From positions 4,988,632-5,052,631 of the forward strand of contig NC_060885.1 in the NCBI RefSeq assembly GCF_014805685.1: a stretch of 64,000 bases of DNA, written 5' to 3'. This DNA is from Silurus meridionalis. Its lineage: Eukaryota > Chordata > Actinopteri > Siluriformes > Siluridae. How positions within the stretch are numbered: position 1 is the stretch's first letter; the number at the start of each line of letters is the position of its first letter. Shown here one piece after another: positions 36,572 through 47,559 of this stretch. Both the position numbers and the translations under genes were made by a program. Below the pieces are notes generated by a model. It was given only the letters and a program-made list of their open reading frames with translations, was not told the DNA's origin and ran no database searches.

Positions 36572-37886
36572 TTGGACAGAATCTGTTTTTTCTTCTCTGA
36601 TTTAAAAGTTAATAATGGCTTATTAATATATATTTTCCATTTATTTATTTTGGTTGTTTACAGATACACACTCTGGATCTCTGCTTGGCTGTAAGGAAAT
36701 CTTGATCATAAAGCTGTAGCAGCACATTCTTCAGCCAGTCTCTCATGCGCAGTGGAAAATGTATCAGCTCTGTCATCAGACATGGTGGAATAACTGATAG
36801 ACACAAACAACAACACATTTTCAAAAACCATAATGGTCTTCATTTAAAGTACAGGGTATATAACATTCAACAAAGGGTATATAACATTTCTTTGAACTCA
36901 TAAGTGAATTATTTCTACTGCTTTAAAATTTAACAGCACTGGCTTCCAAGGCTTCCATGGCTTCACAGCCAGAAATGAGATGGCCTACCTTTGCAGGAGC
37001 CAGTGTAGTCCAGATGTAGTCTGTGACCTTTTTTGCTGCCCTCAAGACTGCATTTGGTGGCAAAAAGCTGGCAGGATGAGTCATAGGTCTGGTTATCTGT
37101 TCCACACACCTACAACGAAAGATCAGCTATTTGAGAGATGAAGGTCATTGAAAATAAGTATAGACATGCCAGACATGGGTCAAATCCCTCTTCACATACT
37201 GTAGCTACACAAGGTAATTTTTCAGCTAGGTTTGTCTTCTCCCAGTTTGCAGATTGAAGTCTAAAACCGGTTGATAAAATAATTGGTTTGAAAAGCCTTT
37301 TTAACAAAATCAATGTACTGCATGGTTTAGTAATGAGTTTATTAGAGGGACTGCACAGGTAGGAGATTTTGGAGACAAGGTGAGATAGCAATGATTTAGA
37401 TGGTTTGGACATATGCAGAGGAGGGATATGGGATAAATCAGTAGAAGAATGCTGATGATGGAGCCTCCAGGATGGATGAAAAGAAGAAAGCCAAGGAGGA
37501 GGTTTATGGATGTGGTGAGGAAAAACATGCAGGTGATTGGTTTGAAAGAGATGTAGAGGACAGAGTGATCTGGAGACGAATGATCTGTTGGGGTGACCCC
37601 TAATGGGAGCAGCAGAAAGAAGATGAAGAAAAAGAAGAAGTAGAAGAAGAAAACGAAGAAGAAGAAGAAGAAACTGTATCGTACACTGCAGTACTCACAT
37701 GGTCAAAGTGACTGAGGCTTGACTGAGGACAGTCTGCAGGTTCCTGGCACACACAGCTAGGCTTCTTCTTATCATTAAGCTGGCACCTCTTCCCTCGCTT
37801 ACAGTGGAAGTTCTTACATGAGTCTGGGTATGACATGAAAAGATTTCTATTCAAATTTTTCTTATTTAATACTTGAAATTAATACA

Positions 37887-37941
<55 letters not shown>

Positions 37942-40900
37942 TAGTTAAAAGAAGAAGAAAAGGAACAAATAAATGAAGAAGATATTTTGGTTTTGGGGCA
38001 TTACTCAGTCTAGTCTACTCTGTGTTAAGATTATTTGTTTGGATTTGGGTATGATTTTAGATTGTCTACTTGAAGTAAATAACATATTCCTTCTCTACAA
38101 ATTAGACCCAAGAATGTGTAGACCCTATGAATATGTAGAGTTAACCAGATATTTTTTTAATTGATTACACCTCTGTCTTTTGTATTCCTTGCTAGAGAAT
38201 GCATTGTCTACAGCATTTCCTAGATTGGCTCAGAATTCACCAAAATTTTAGGATGATTGTCCAGGAGGCATAATGATTTTCCACAAAATGAAAGAAGGGT
38301 GCACATAGAGGGTTGGAACCTTGTCGAACACCAATATGCACTTTCTAGGTTTAGAATCATGTCCAACCAAGAAATAAAATTGTGTTCTCATGCCTGAATT
38401 TACAATTTTATGGCTAGTGCTGTGCTCAGATCCAATCTCATGCAAGTTGTAGGGTTGTTGGCTTCTCTAACCAGCCTCATTTACTCATCCTTGTGGGAGT
38501 CAAATTGTAAAGAACATTTTCGGTATCAAACGTTTATCTTTTGAGGAATATTCCATCTTATGTACTTCCATGGTTAACATGCTTGTCTTTCCTCTAACTG
38601 AAAGCTCAATCCAGCTTTATTATTATCACATGCCTTAAAGAGCTTACATTCCTCTGCCTTTGCCAGTTTGATCAGACCACAATCCCACCCAACTCTCATT
38701 GATTCCTTAAGCCTGCTGGCTGAGTTTGGCCTAAAGTTTGTTTAGGTAACCATTAGCAATTGGGTGACAGTATGTATTAAAGATATCCAAGCTCAGCACA
38801 TTCTTGATAAGAGTCTGGCATTGTACAGACAAGATTCTAAAACACCCACCGAGTGAAGCTTCCTGTCCTGAATCAGTTCCAATTCTGAATTTGGTATGAG
38901 CTGTGGGCCTGATTCTGGGGAAAAGATCCACTGCTGCTCTTATCTGCACAGGGTTCCTTCCTAGTAAAGAAGCCTAGGGAGATCAGGATGTATTTTTAAA
39001 GATAACATTAAAGACAAGTCAAGTTGCAAATATCTAAATAAACCTAAATCCAAACTATACTTTTAAAAGCCAAAAATGATTAAAATGGTGAATGTACATC
39101 TTGTTGCAGTATGTAGTATGTAGCATATGTAAAAATTCCAAAATGGATGAAGATTCATCATTAAATAATAAATTAACAATGGTTTGGGAGGAAGTAAATG
39201 ACTCTTCTTCCCAAAGCTTCTTATATTTTCCTAAAATTTAACAACTCCTATAAGGTGGTGTCCAAACGTTTAGAGACTAATGGTGATTACTGGTACTATT
39301 CTGACCAGATGCGTTGCCATGTCTGGAAATTTCAATATGGACAGCAAGTTAGAACAAAGAGCAAACACGACATTCTGCGTTAAACTGGGCAAATCTGCTA
39401 CAGAAATGTTTGACGTCACATACGTTTAACATACATTGCAATGCTGCAATGAGTCGTTCAAGTTGTTTTGAGAGGCACAGTTGCTTCAAGAACATCAATG
39501 GAAGATGACAAGAGATCAGGAAGCTTTAATGAGCTCAACTCACGAAAATTAGGAAACTATTGGGCAACTTGTGCATGATCGTCGGAGAACAATACACAAG
39601 CCACACCTGCCAGATTTGGCTCCTGTAGACTCAAAGATGAAGATCTGGCTCAAAGGTCGCAGTTTTGACACCATTGTGGAGATCCAGTTCAAATCGCACA
39701 AGTTGCTTGACACGCTTAAAAAAGAAGACTTTCAGGACACATTCCAGAAGTGGTAGGAATGCTGGGAGCGCTTTATTGTTGTGCAAGGGGACTATTTTGA
39801 ATCTGATAGTGATAAATAAAGAACTTTGTTGTAAACAGAGCTAGTTTTAAAACTTTTTAATACCACCTCATATCTAAGAATATTTAGGCAGGGATCTGGC
39901 TGAATAACACAGGGAAAAGGGACAAGCCCATCTCCAGACGCTCTGCCAGCTCCATTTGCAAGCACCAGGTCCTCAAACACCGCTTCACCTCAGCAAATGC
40001 AGGGGCCAGAACCACAAGGAGCACCCTTCTCAAAGAGAGCTCTCCGGGACAAGAAAACAAGCAACACACAGGCTGTGTGCATCCATTCCCCATGATATTG
40101 CATGGGCAAGGAGAAACACACAGCTGAAAAGAGTCATTGACTTTCTGGTCATGACGTCACCCCGCTAGTGACGCCACGCTTTGCACTGTACTGATTACAT
40201 GCACGATGCAGAGTTTGGACAACGTGAAAGCGTTCCCAAAGCGTTGTTGATGCAGCTCGAGTCCCTGAAGGAAACTTGCAAAAAATCACACAGACAGGAA
40301 CCAGACCTAATGCTCTGAGTCAGGGCTATTCAACTGTGCTATTCCAATCAATTTTAATTCAATTGAAAATTAACTGAATGTTTTTTCTGTTTCTTTCAGC
40401 ATGCCACTGACTAACAAATCAGCAGTCTAAAGGTCTCTAATGATCTTTAGTCTTACCCATTTCCTGTTCTTTCTCTGCACCAGGGATTGTGTGATTTCTG
40501 ACTCTTTCTCATGCTCTCGGTTTTGAGAATGTTCTGAGGCCTGCTCAGCATTTAAAGCCTGGTTACTTTGTGCTTTACTCAGTCTCTTGCTTTTTATCTG
40601 TATCTTGCCCTTTTCTTTATCATGGTTGATACTTTCCTTTGTGTCCACCCCTTTTTCTGTTTCTTCAGGGAATTCCTTTTCTTCCAGTTCTGTACTTTCA
40701 TCTGTGTTGCCTTTGTCAGTCTCAGGGTCTAGAAGGATCTGCTCATCTTGGAGACTTTCAGTAGACTTAGCTTGATCACCTGTTTTTTCCTCGTGTCCAT
40801 CATAGGTATCCTCATAATCTTGACTGGACTGGGTATCATAGTCTTCCATGACTGTAGGCAGTTCACTTTCGTCATTCTCTTTCGCTGTAAACTTTATAGC

Positions 40901-43900
40901 TAAGGATTTTTTTTCCTCCATCTTGGTGTTTTGAGATTTCGTTGATAAAATGTTTGCAGCATAGTCTAAATCTAAAGGTATCTCTGAGTCTGTGCTACTT
41001 CCCACTTCCTCTTCTGCATCTTTCTCTTTATTTTGCTCTTGATGTTCTTTTCCATCATTTTTAGACTTTGGTGTTATCCCCACACTTTCATCATTTGTAT
41101 CTGAAACCTTTCCTACTGTTTCTCCATCATTATTTTCCGTATCATGCTCCAAATCATGCTGCTTTTCCTCAGAATCTTTTATAAGCTGAGCAAGCATCTC
41201 TTCATTCACCAGCACAGGAATGCTCCTCCCATCTTTAGCAGAATTTTCCAAGTCTACTGAATATGCTTTATTTGTTCCATGTCCTCCATTTGGTGTCTTT
41301 TTGCTTATATCTTTATTTTCCAGTTCTGGACTGCTAGCCTCAAAGAAGAAGAATGTTGGCAAAATGTAATCATGATCCTTATTTAACTTTGAGAACTTAT
41401 GGTCCTGGGGAAAGAAAAAAGAAATAGGAATGTATACACTTTATTTCTAACAAATAATATAGGGTTGATGATACTGTGTCTAAATTACCATCTCCTCAGA
41501 AGTTTGGGACCATCCGGAGAGAGATTCATGCTTCTCATGCGGAGCGCTTTGCACCTTGAACATGAACACAGCACAGCAAATTATTTGTTACCACATATAT
41601 TCTGAGGCCACCAGTTATGAGAATGAACTTAAAGTTTAAAGCAGACTAATGTAATATCCATGTTGCAACACCAATGACTTGTTTATGTCTTAATGAAGTC
41701 TTCCAAAATTTAAGTGTAGTGATTAGATTCCTGTGTCATGTCACAGTGGATTTCTCCCCAAATTTCAAATCAGACACTATGACCTTCAAACATGGCAGAC
41801 AAAAACTCCACTTCCCACTGTCTATAAGCAATGAGTCACCAGCAGATTGATTAAAAACACCTGATTTCAATTACATACACCCACAGCCACACAACAAAAA
41901 ACGACTCATTATTCACATTGCAAAGAATTTCAGTTGCACATGTAGGCCATGTCCAAACTAATATGTCTTTGTTCCCTTTCAGGAATTCGAGCTGAGTCAA
42001 AAATGCGTTGGGAACGCCTTGCATTGTTCACGCTCTGAAACGCTAAAATCCAGCCAATAGGCAAGTCTGGACGTCATTGGCGGGCGACGTCATGTAATCA
42101 GGAAGCTACAAAATGGGTGAGCAATGGTAGCAACATTAGCTTCTAAGATCTGTTGTTTGCTTAGCTTAGGAGCATGCTTAGTCGGCTCTCGAGGGAGTCG
42201 ACTGTTTTTTGCCGTGTCCCTATGCGCTCCCAGGAGTGCTCTCCGAGAAGAGCGCTCTCCCTCGCGGCTCAGGTCAGGTTGCTGAAGCAAAGCGGTGCCA
42301 AAGGTTAAGGGCTGTCGCTAAGCTGGAGATAGCTTGGCCCTATGAGAAGCAGAAGCAACATGTTCCCAGCAAGCTGTAGCTGAAGCTGAGCGTTTCCTGC
42401 GTCCCTTGGCATAGCCTTCACCCCGGGGCATACTGTTCTTTCCTGACCTACACACCAAGGTGTCTAGGTCCGCGAAGACCCCATATGCGGTCCGTACCTT
42501 TGCCCCACATTTGCTATACGTGAATATAGTAAGCTTCAGGGAGTGCGGCTATGGGTAGATGCCCAGGGTTGGAGAGGCGCTAGCTGGCTATTTCTCCCCA
42601 GGTGAGGCATTGCTGAAGGCTCCGGTATCGCCTACAAAAGCCACTTCGGCTCTAGTAGGTAGGGCTTACAAGGCGGCAGGTCAGGCCAGGGGTTGCCTCG
42701 ACACGATAAACATGTTGCATGCATACCAGGCTGACCTGCTATGAGAAATGGAGCTAGATTCCCGACAGGGACAGGGCTTTCCTTCTGAATGCCTTCCTCG
42801 ACACCACCAGGACGCCAGACTTTTAGCTCTCCCACAAGATGTGCCTCAGAGCGCAGTCTCCCTCAACCGAGTGACTCCTTCCGTCCCCATGTGGGATGGA
42901 GGGGACCTGGGCCTGCTCAGGGAGCAGTCACAGCTGCAGGGAATCTCCCCAGCTGTTCTGAAAGGGTCAGAAGCCAGCCTCGAGAGGCTGGTTCCTCGAT
43001 CAGACTTCCGGGCAGATGGGGAGACCAGGCTGTTAACTCTGCCACAATATGTGCTTCAGAGTGCAGCCTACCTTCCACAGGTGTTCCCCTCCATTTCCGC
43101 CCAAAAGGTCACTGCTCACTTTTAATGTTAATGATGGTCACTTTTAGGGAGATTGTGTCTCAGATCAAGTCCGAGGATGTAAGGTGATGTATTTGCACAT
43201 AGCCTTCCTACTCACAGGAGGTTCCTGAGTTTTGCTTTTGGGGGCGAAGCTTACCAATATCGGGTCCTCCCGTTCAGCCTAGCACTCTCATTTTGTTCTC
43301 GCCCGCATGAAGGAGTTCTGGGGTTGGACGCCATGGTGCAGACGTGGCCGAGGCTACGTCTGTACGCCTTTCCCCCTATCGCACTGCTCCCGGGAGTTCT
43401 GGAGAGAATCTGCCAGGAAGGAGCTTGTCTCCACCTGGTGGCACCTTGTTGGCCGGGCAGACTGTGGTTTACAGACCTGTTGTCTCTCTTCGAGGGACCT
43501 CTTTGGGAATTCCTTCCAGGAGGGATCTCCTCTCACAGGCAGGGGGAATCCTGGTTCACCCCCGCCCAGAGTTATGGAAACTGTGGCTGTGGCCCCTAAG
43601 GGGGTTCAGTTCCTAGCAGCTTGTTTCCTCTTCTGAGGTAGTAGAAACCATCCTCCATTCCAGAGCTCCCTCCACGAAGAGGTTGTATGATGATAAATGG
43701 CATCTGTTCACCACGTGGTGTGAGCACCACCAGTTGGACCCAGTCAACTGCCCGGTTGCAACAGTTCTTGCAGGAACAGTTTGCCACAGGATTGGCTTCG
43801 TCAACCCTGAAGGTTTACAAAGGTTGTGTTCAGACACACTAGGCAGGGACTGGTCAGTATGGCGTGATTGGACACTCGTGAGGGAACGAGAGCTGTGCCA

Positions 43901-45532
43901 ACGGGCCATACTCCCTGCATCCCTGCAGCGCTTACCTTCTCTTTTTCAGAAGCTAATGTCGCTACCATCGCTCACCCATTTTGTATCTTTCTGGTTTACG
44001 CGACATAACCCGCCAATGACGTCACGACTTGCCTATTGGCCGGATTTTACACGTGATTCAGAGCATGAACAATGCGAGGCATTCCCAAAGCGTTTTTGAT
44101 GCAGCTCTTGGTCCCTCGGAGAACTAGGGTTACATACGTAACCTAGTGACCTTTTTTGGCAAATAAAACTTAGCATTTTAAAACGCTCTCTAAAGTGGAT
44201 AAATATGAAAACGCCATTTTTGCATAGTAGTTTGGACTGTAAAAACAGAGGCTTTTGAAAACAATGACACATTTTTAGTCATGTGACTTTCCTTTCCTCC
44301 AACATTGCCATGAAGTTTCAAAAGAGCCGGAAAGTAAATAAGTGACAGGTGGAAATGACGCTGATCGAAGCTTTTCGATGTGGGTCGATGTTTTTCTTGT
44401 GCGCAGTACAGGGATTTGCTGTAAGCTTTTTCAGATGTTAAAGTGTGAATGAGCAACTTTTGGGAAAAAATTGAAAACCATAGTGTAGACACGGAGCATT
44501 TTTAGGTGAAAACGCTGTTTTCAAATTTATCTGGATTAGTGTAAATCTAGTTTCTGTCTTTATGAAGCCTTAATAAAATTTTTAGTCTGGTTCCTCTCAA
44601 GGTTTTTTCCTCATACCATCTCAGTTTTTTTTTCCCTTGCCACACTCGCCACAGGCTTGCTCTTTAGAAAAATCTTAAAATTATAAAGTAAATATTTTGT
44701 TTATTTTATATTTTATTTTAATTTTAAATATTTACAATCTAAACTTTTACATTCTTTTATACAACTTTATAACTTGATTATCTGTGTAAAAATGTTCATT
44801 GTTCAAGCATTATACAAACAAAAATGTATTGAATTGAATTGCTGTTATTTAAATTGCCCAAATCCAGCATCTGCATCTGATGCTAATTTTGTCATACATC
44901 TTCTGGTCATAATGGTCTAATTTAAGTTACACTTTCTGTTGTAGTCATTTCAAATGACAGCATTAAGGAATTGCATTATACATTTTGTGGCTGCAAAAGT
45001 AAATTTCTAGAAACCTCAATCATTCTTACAAGGTTCAAAAATCAAGGATGATCTATATTCATTTTCATACATTACTAAAATAAATTTATGCAAAGTTACA
45101 TCAGCATTTAAAAGCATGTTCAGGTCACAAAGTACAGGTTCTTGGTTTCTGTTTACTAAATATGGACATGCTTTACTATAAATAACTAGCATGTCACCTC
45201 AGAATCTTCATACAAACCTGAAATGTAACTTTTTTAAGATGTACACCATCAAGTAAGACCCTTAGTAAATTCAACTTCAAGTCCAATCCATCATGGTTGA
45301 TCAGAAATTGTCTGTTTCCCAAAAGGTTCTGTGCTAATATTATTTGTTTCCTTTAACGAACATTATTTGCAATAATGTTAACTATACATTATTGTTGTTT
45401 GTTAGCATTACTGATGATTTATTTGTGTGCTATTAAAGGAAACCTTGATGGAAAACCATAACAATACTTTTTACTTACAGTGACGGTTAAAGCAGAGGCG
45501 AACAATACGATGCACAGAAGATCAGCCTTCAT
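33767..45532 (-). CDS. sparcl1: SPARC-like protein 1 (hevin/SC1), multi-exon gene
   Basis: Secreted matricellular calcium- and collagen-binding glycoprotein of the SPARC family. The coding exons I joined on the minus strand are 45532-45479, 41404-40457, 37823-37699, 37109-36989, 36793-36672, 35688-35540, 35426-35278 and 33795-33767, all bounded by AG/GT sites. Domains in order are a signal peptide, an acidic low-complexity domain of 316 residues, a follistatin-like domain with ten cysteines, and an extracellular calcium-binding (EC) domain with a canonical EF-hand, ending in DTNLLF. The long acidic domain and the hevin-like C-terminus separate it from SPARC itself, whose acidic domain is short. 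All junctions are in phase except between 40457 (phase 0) and 37823 (needs one preceding base), so one small exon is missing from this model. The visible coding sequence totals 1697 nt, about 565 residues. A probable 5' UTR exon ends at 49248. The gene is divergent from the SCPP gene at 60.7 kb. Confidence 0.93.
34130..34262 (+). mobile_element. SINE fragment in last sparcl1 intron
   Basis: tttagggccttgctcagggg, then cccaaaagtggcagcttggc, related to 22900-22985 and 61970-62030. Confidence 0.6.
34431..34883. mobile_element. Tc1-like MITE in last sparcl1 intron
   Basis: The termini TACACCGTTTAGGCATAACA and its inverted partner (TGTTATGCCTGTTCAGTGTA) bound a 453-bp element including the TA dinucleotides. 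The interior has caccatggcacctgttattg and remnants of the transposase helix-turn-helix, parallel to 50313-50799. Too short to be autonomous. Confidence 0.85.
35278..35426 (-). CDS. sparcl1: sparcl1 exon: EF-hand pair of EC domain
   Basis: The exon is 149 nt: one base, 49 codons, one base. It encodes [20 protein letters not shown] and then a canonical EF-hand loop, [12 protein letters not shown], with Asp at loop positions 1, 3 and 5, Leu at 7 (backbone ligand position) and Glu at 12. It ends in CQCFGIKD. The cysteine that bridges the EF-hand (CFGIK) is present, so calcium binding should be intact. The acceptor is gccaag and the donor GTAGGA. Confidence 0.95.
35540..35688 (-). CDS. sparcl1: sparcl1 exon: central EC domain
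   Basis: The exon is 149 nt (49 codons plus two bases). It begins [20 protein letters not shown] and contains [19 protein letters not shown] followed by MDQHPTDR, the region leading into the first, non-canonical EF-hand. The acceptor is ctggtcag and the donor GTATGG. It joins in phase to the next exon. This part of the EC domain carries the collagen-binding surface in SPARC. Confidence 0.95.
35985..36345 (+). mobile_element. Nonautonomous Tc1-like repeat in sparcl1 intron
   Basis: tgtattgggacaccagattt, ccagccatatgtggttctta, cgagctccatgaagatacac. Same family as 19853-20165. Lies between sparcl1 exons 36672 and 35688. Confidence 0.7.
36543..36574 (+). repeat. (ATT)n microsatellite
   Basis: About ten ATT units in a sparcl1 intron. 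Confidence 0.9.
36672..36793 (-). CDS. sparcl1: sparcl1 exon: start of EC domain
   Basis: The exon is 122 nt: two bases completing Val, then 40 codons. It reads [20 protein letters not shown], then [20 protein letters not shown]. The [13 protein letters not shown] helix is a hallmark of the SPARC extracellular calcium-binding module. The acceptor is ctatcag. The donor is GTGTGT after AGA, which is weaker than consensus but gives the exact family junction (QRSR / VQKIYENE). Confidence 0.94.
36989..37109 (-). CDS. sparcl1: sparcl1 exon: second half of follistatin-like domain (Kazal part)
   Basis: The exon is 121 nt, starting in phase 0 with [20 protein letters not shown] and ending ...[12 protein letters not shown] plus one base. 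It supplies cysteines 7 to 10 of the domain. The VCGTDNQTY signature is diagnostic of hevin. The acceptor is gttgtag and the donor GTAGGC. A strong match to the known family with no disruptions. Confidence 0.95.
37310..37678 (+). mobile_element. RTE-like LINE 3' end with (GAA)n tail
   Basis: The plus strand codes a degraded LINE C-terminus ([16 protein letters not shown] near 37390-37430, then [11 protein letters not shown] and GDP near 37590). It is followed by the short 3' tail and a GAA-rich microsatellite at 37616-37675. It sits antisense just before the sparcl1 follistatin exon donor at 37699. Confidence 0.85.
37699..37823 (-). CDS. sparcl1: sparcl1 exon: first half of follistatin-like domain
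   Basis: The exon is 125 nt: two bases completing an Asp codon, then 41 codons. The acceptor is tacccag, and the donor GTGAGT follows CAT. It encodes [17 protein letters not shown], then [16 protein letters not shown] and SLSHFDH, with six cysteines spaced as in the EGF-like hairpin of the SPARC/hevin follistatin module. It needs a preceding exon that ends with a single G (phase 1), which the acidic exon does not provide. Confidence 0.93.
37887..37941 (+). repeat. (AAT)n microsatellite
   Basis: About 17 AAT units close to the sparcl1 acceptor at 37824. Confidence 0.92.
38950..39225. other. Unassigned part of sparcl1 intron
   Basis: 37945-39225 has no clear element. A minus-strand frame (38949-38731) includes [20 protein letters not shown] and could be repeat-derived. 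One segment of it (38940-38848) has exon-like edges and the phase needed for the missing sparcl1 exon, but its basic composition is unlike any known hevin segment. Confidence 0.3.
39230..39835 (+). mobile_element. mariner (DD34D-type) transposase remnant
   Basis: Plus-strand pieces read [20 protein letters not shown] then TEMFD at 39340-39412, [12 protein letters not shown] near 39490-39525, and [39 protein letters not shown] and [12 protein letters not shown] at 39601-39756. This is the order of a mariner transposase, with the middle third (including the first catalytic Asp region) deleted. Sits in a sparcl1 intron in antisense orientation. Confidence 0.85.
39870..40275 (+). mobile_element. 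DIRS terminal fragment
   Basis: 40140-40275 (ctggtcatgacgtcacccc, gttcccaaagcgttgttgat, gcagctcgagtccctgaagg) matches the right terminal repeat at 43985-44120. The preceding 270 bp includes cacctcagcaaatgcagggg and ccttctcaaagagagctctc, probably the adjoining internal part. Confidence 0.7.
40457..41404 (-). CDS. sparcl1: sparcl1 exon 3: long acidic domain
   Basis: This exon is 948 nt (316 codons), open throughout, entering and leaving in phase 0. The acceptor is ccccag before GACCATAAG, and the donor is GTAAGA after AAATGG. It begins [19 protein letters not shown] and is rich in Glu, Asp, Lys and Ser (for example [17 protein letters not shown] and [18 protein letters not shown]). It contains Tyr residues in acidic clusters, possible sulphation sites. 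This is the disordered, low-affinity calcium-binding domain that distinguishes SPARCL1 from SPARC. It ends in a basic stretch, QRKNRKW. The sequence is too low in conservation to assign by similarity. The assignment rests on position, phase and composition. Confidence 0.88.
41975..44135 (+). mobile_element. Internally deleted DIRS retrotransposon with inverted terminal repeats
   Basis: The left terminus (41975-42120) and right terminus (43985-44135) are inverted copies. tgggaacgccttgcattgtt pairs with its complement near 44065, and ccaataggcaagtc with gacttgcctattgg. Interior plus-strand pieces: RT ([14 protein letters not shown], then [10 protein letters not shown], 43225-43285), the linker [20 protein letters not shown] (43330 on) and the recombinase N-terminus ([20 protein letters not shown], 43650-43710). 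The YLDD-type RT core, RNase H and the recombinase catalytic end are missing. Inserted in sparcl1 intron 2, antisense. Confidence 0.88.
44580..44855 (+). mobile_element. SINE-like fish repeat copy
   Basis: gtctggttcctctcaaggtt, then cttgccacactcgccacagg, with an AT-rich end and gaattgaattg near 44831. Same family as 32690-32903. Confidence 0.6.
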
Positions 45533-45534
45533 AT
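45479..45534 (-). CDS. sparcl1: sparcl1 exon 2: start codon and signal peptide
   Basis: The acceptor (cttacag) ends at 45535 and the exon begins two bases before the ATG at 45532-45530. It encodes 18 residues, [18 protein letters not shown], a hydrophobic signal peptide. The donor is GTAAGT right after 45479, leaving phase 0. Coding length is 54 nt. The same architecture (short UTR piece plus 18-codon signal peptide, phase 0) recurs in exon 2 of the SCPP gene at 60905-60959, as expected if the two genes share ancestry. Confidence 0.92.
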
Positions 45535-46009
45535 CTGTAAGCGGGAAATATAATGTAATTATGATTCCCTGGCCGAGTAAACAAGGTGAAAACTTATTCC
45601 ACCGTGCTCTTCTTACATTACAGTCATTGAGTCTTTAAATTCTTTAGTAATTCAATGTCCAATCATGAAAGATCTGATAGCTAAATACAAACATAAACTG
45701 TCAAACAGAGGTGTAAATAGTACCTTAAAATCAAACATAAGTAAAACTATAGATACTGCAAATTTGCACCGTACTTGAACAGTACTTGAGTATTTGACTC
45801 ATATTGAAGGCTTAAAGATGCACAAATCCTCAACACCAAGGGGCATGTTGCTGAAAAGCCAGAAACAGGTGATTTGTGAGGTTTTATTTCAAATTGTACA
45901 CCTCAACACTGCAACCGTTAGGAAGGGCATCCAGCATAAAATGTGCAAAATCAAATATACGGATCACAGGTTACCAATGACCGCCACAGTGATTGTTAGC
46001 CAACAGGGT

Positions 46010-47460
46010 ACAGGTGGAAATTGGGCTACTGTTGGACGAAGGATGAGAAGGAGCTGGAAGTTGAAGGGGCAATGATAAATGTCATCAGTGCTTATGCTCC
46101 ACAAGTTGGTTGTGAGATGGAGGAGAAGGAAAAATTCTGGAGTGAGTTAGATACAGTGATGATTGGGCAACTACTGCAGAAGTGATAAGGGAGGTATCTA
46201 GAAAGGTACTTGGTGTGACATTTGGAAATCGAAAGGAAGACAACAAGACTTGGTGTAGTGGAAGCCAGGCTGAGAGAAGAGGTGACCATCTGTGAGCAAC
46301 AGTATGGTTTTATGTTGAGGAAGAGCACCACAGATGCAATATTTGCTTTAAGAATGTTGATGGAGAAGTATAGAGACGGTCAAAAGGAGTTGCATTGTGT
46401 GTTTGTGCATTTAGAGAAAGTGTATGACAGGGTGCCGAGAGAGCAGTTGTGGTATTGTATGAGGAAGTCTGGGGTGTCAGAGAAGTATGTGAGTGTGGAG
46501 CAGAACATGTATGAGGACAGTGTGACAGCAGTGAAGTGTGCAGTAGGAACGACAGGCTGGTTCAAGTTGGAGGTTGGACTGCATCAAGGATCAGCTCTGA
46601 GCCCTTTCCTGTTTGCAGTGTGATGGACAGGTTGACAGATGAGGACAGACAGGAGCCTCCATGGACTATGATGGTTGCGGATGATATTGTTATTTGTGGT
46701 GAGAGTAGTGAACAGGTTGAGAAGAGCCTGGAGAGGTGGAGGTACGTGCTGGAGAGAAGGGGAATGAAAGTCATTAGGAGTAAGAGAGGGTACATGTGTG
46801 TGAATGAGAGGGAGGGCAGTGGAGTGGTGCGGTTGCAGGGAGAAAAGGTGGAGAATGTGGAGGAGTTCAGGTACCTGGGGTCATCAGTGCAAAGTAATGG
46901 AGAGTGTGTTAGAGAATTGAAGAAAAGTGTGTAGGCAGGGTGGAGTGGGTGGAGAAGAGTGGCAGGAGTGATTTGTTATAGAAGGGTATCAGTGAGAGTG
47001 AAAGGGAAAGTTTATAGAACAGTGGTGAGACCTGCGATGTTGTATGGTTTAGAGAGAGTGGCATTGAGTAAAAGACAGGAGGTAAAGCTGGAGGTAGCGG
47101 AGCTGAAGATGTTAAGGTTTTTGTTGGGAGTGACGAGGATGGACAGGATTAGAAATTAGTTTATTATAATTAGAGGGACAGCGCATGTAGGACGTTTTGG
47201 AGACAAGGTGGGGGAGGCGAGATTGAGATGTTTGGACATGTGCAGAGAAGGGACATGGGGTATATCAGTAGGAGAATGCTGAGGATGGAGCCACCAGGAA
47301 GGAGGAAAAGAGGAAGACCAGAGAGGAGGTTTATGGATGCAGTGAGGGAAGACATGCAGGTAGTTGTTTTGAAAGAGGCAGATGTAGAGGACAGGGGGGT
47401 ATGGAGACGGATGATCCACTGTGGTGACCCCTAATGGGAAAAGCTGAAAGAAGAAGAAGT
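46010..47460 (+). mobile_element. RTE-like LINE, 3' two thirds, broken
   Basis: The best-preserved copy of this family here. Plus-strand pieces, in order, are VVEARLREEVTICEQQYGFM, STTDAIFALRMLMEKYRDGQ, HLEKVYDRVPREQLWYCMRK and LHQGSALSPFLFAV. A frameshift before the catalytic block gives WTMMVADDIVICGE, where the usual F of FADD is V. It continues with EEFRYLGSSVQSNGECVREL, RTVVRPAMLYGLERVALSKR and FGHVQRRDMGYISRRMLRME. Stop codons and shifts near 46620, 46934 and 47159 make it inactive. It ends in a short AAGAAGAAG tail. Confidence 0.92.
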
Positions 47461-47559
47461 AGTACACCTCAACACTGATTAACCAAAAGCTGGTTCTCAA
47501 TGTTTTTGGACTGAAAATGAGACTAGCGGTGAACCTGACTTCATAGATAACCCATCCTC

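Noticed and set aside
38731..38949. 72-residue minus-strand frame as the missing sparcl1 exon
   Set aside because: The phase is suitable, but the composition is basic and hydrophobic, unlike the acidic linker expected before the follistatin domain. Kept only as a weak candidate.
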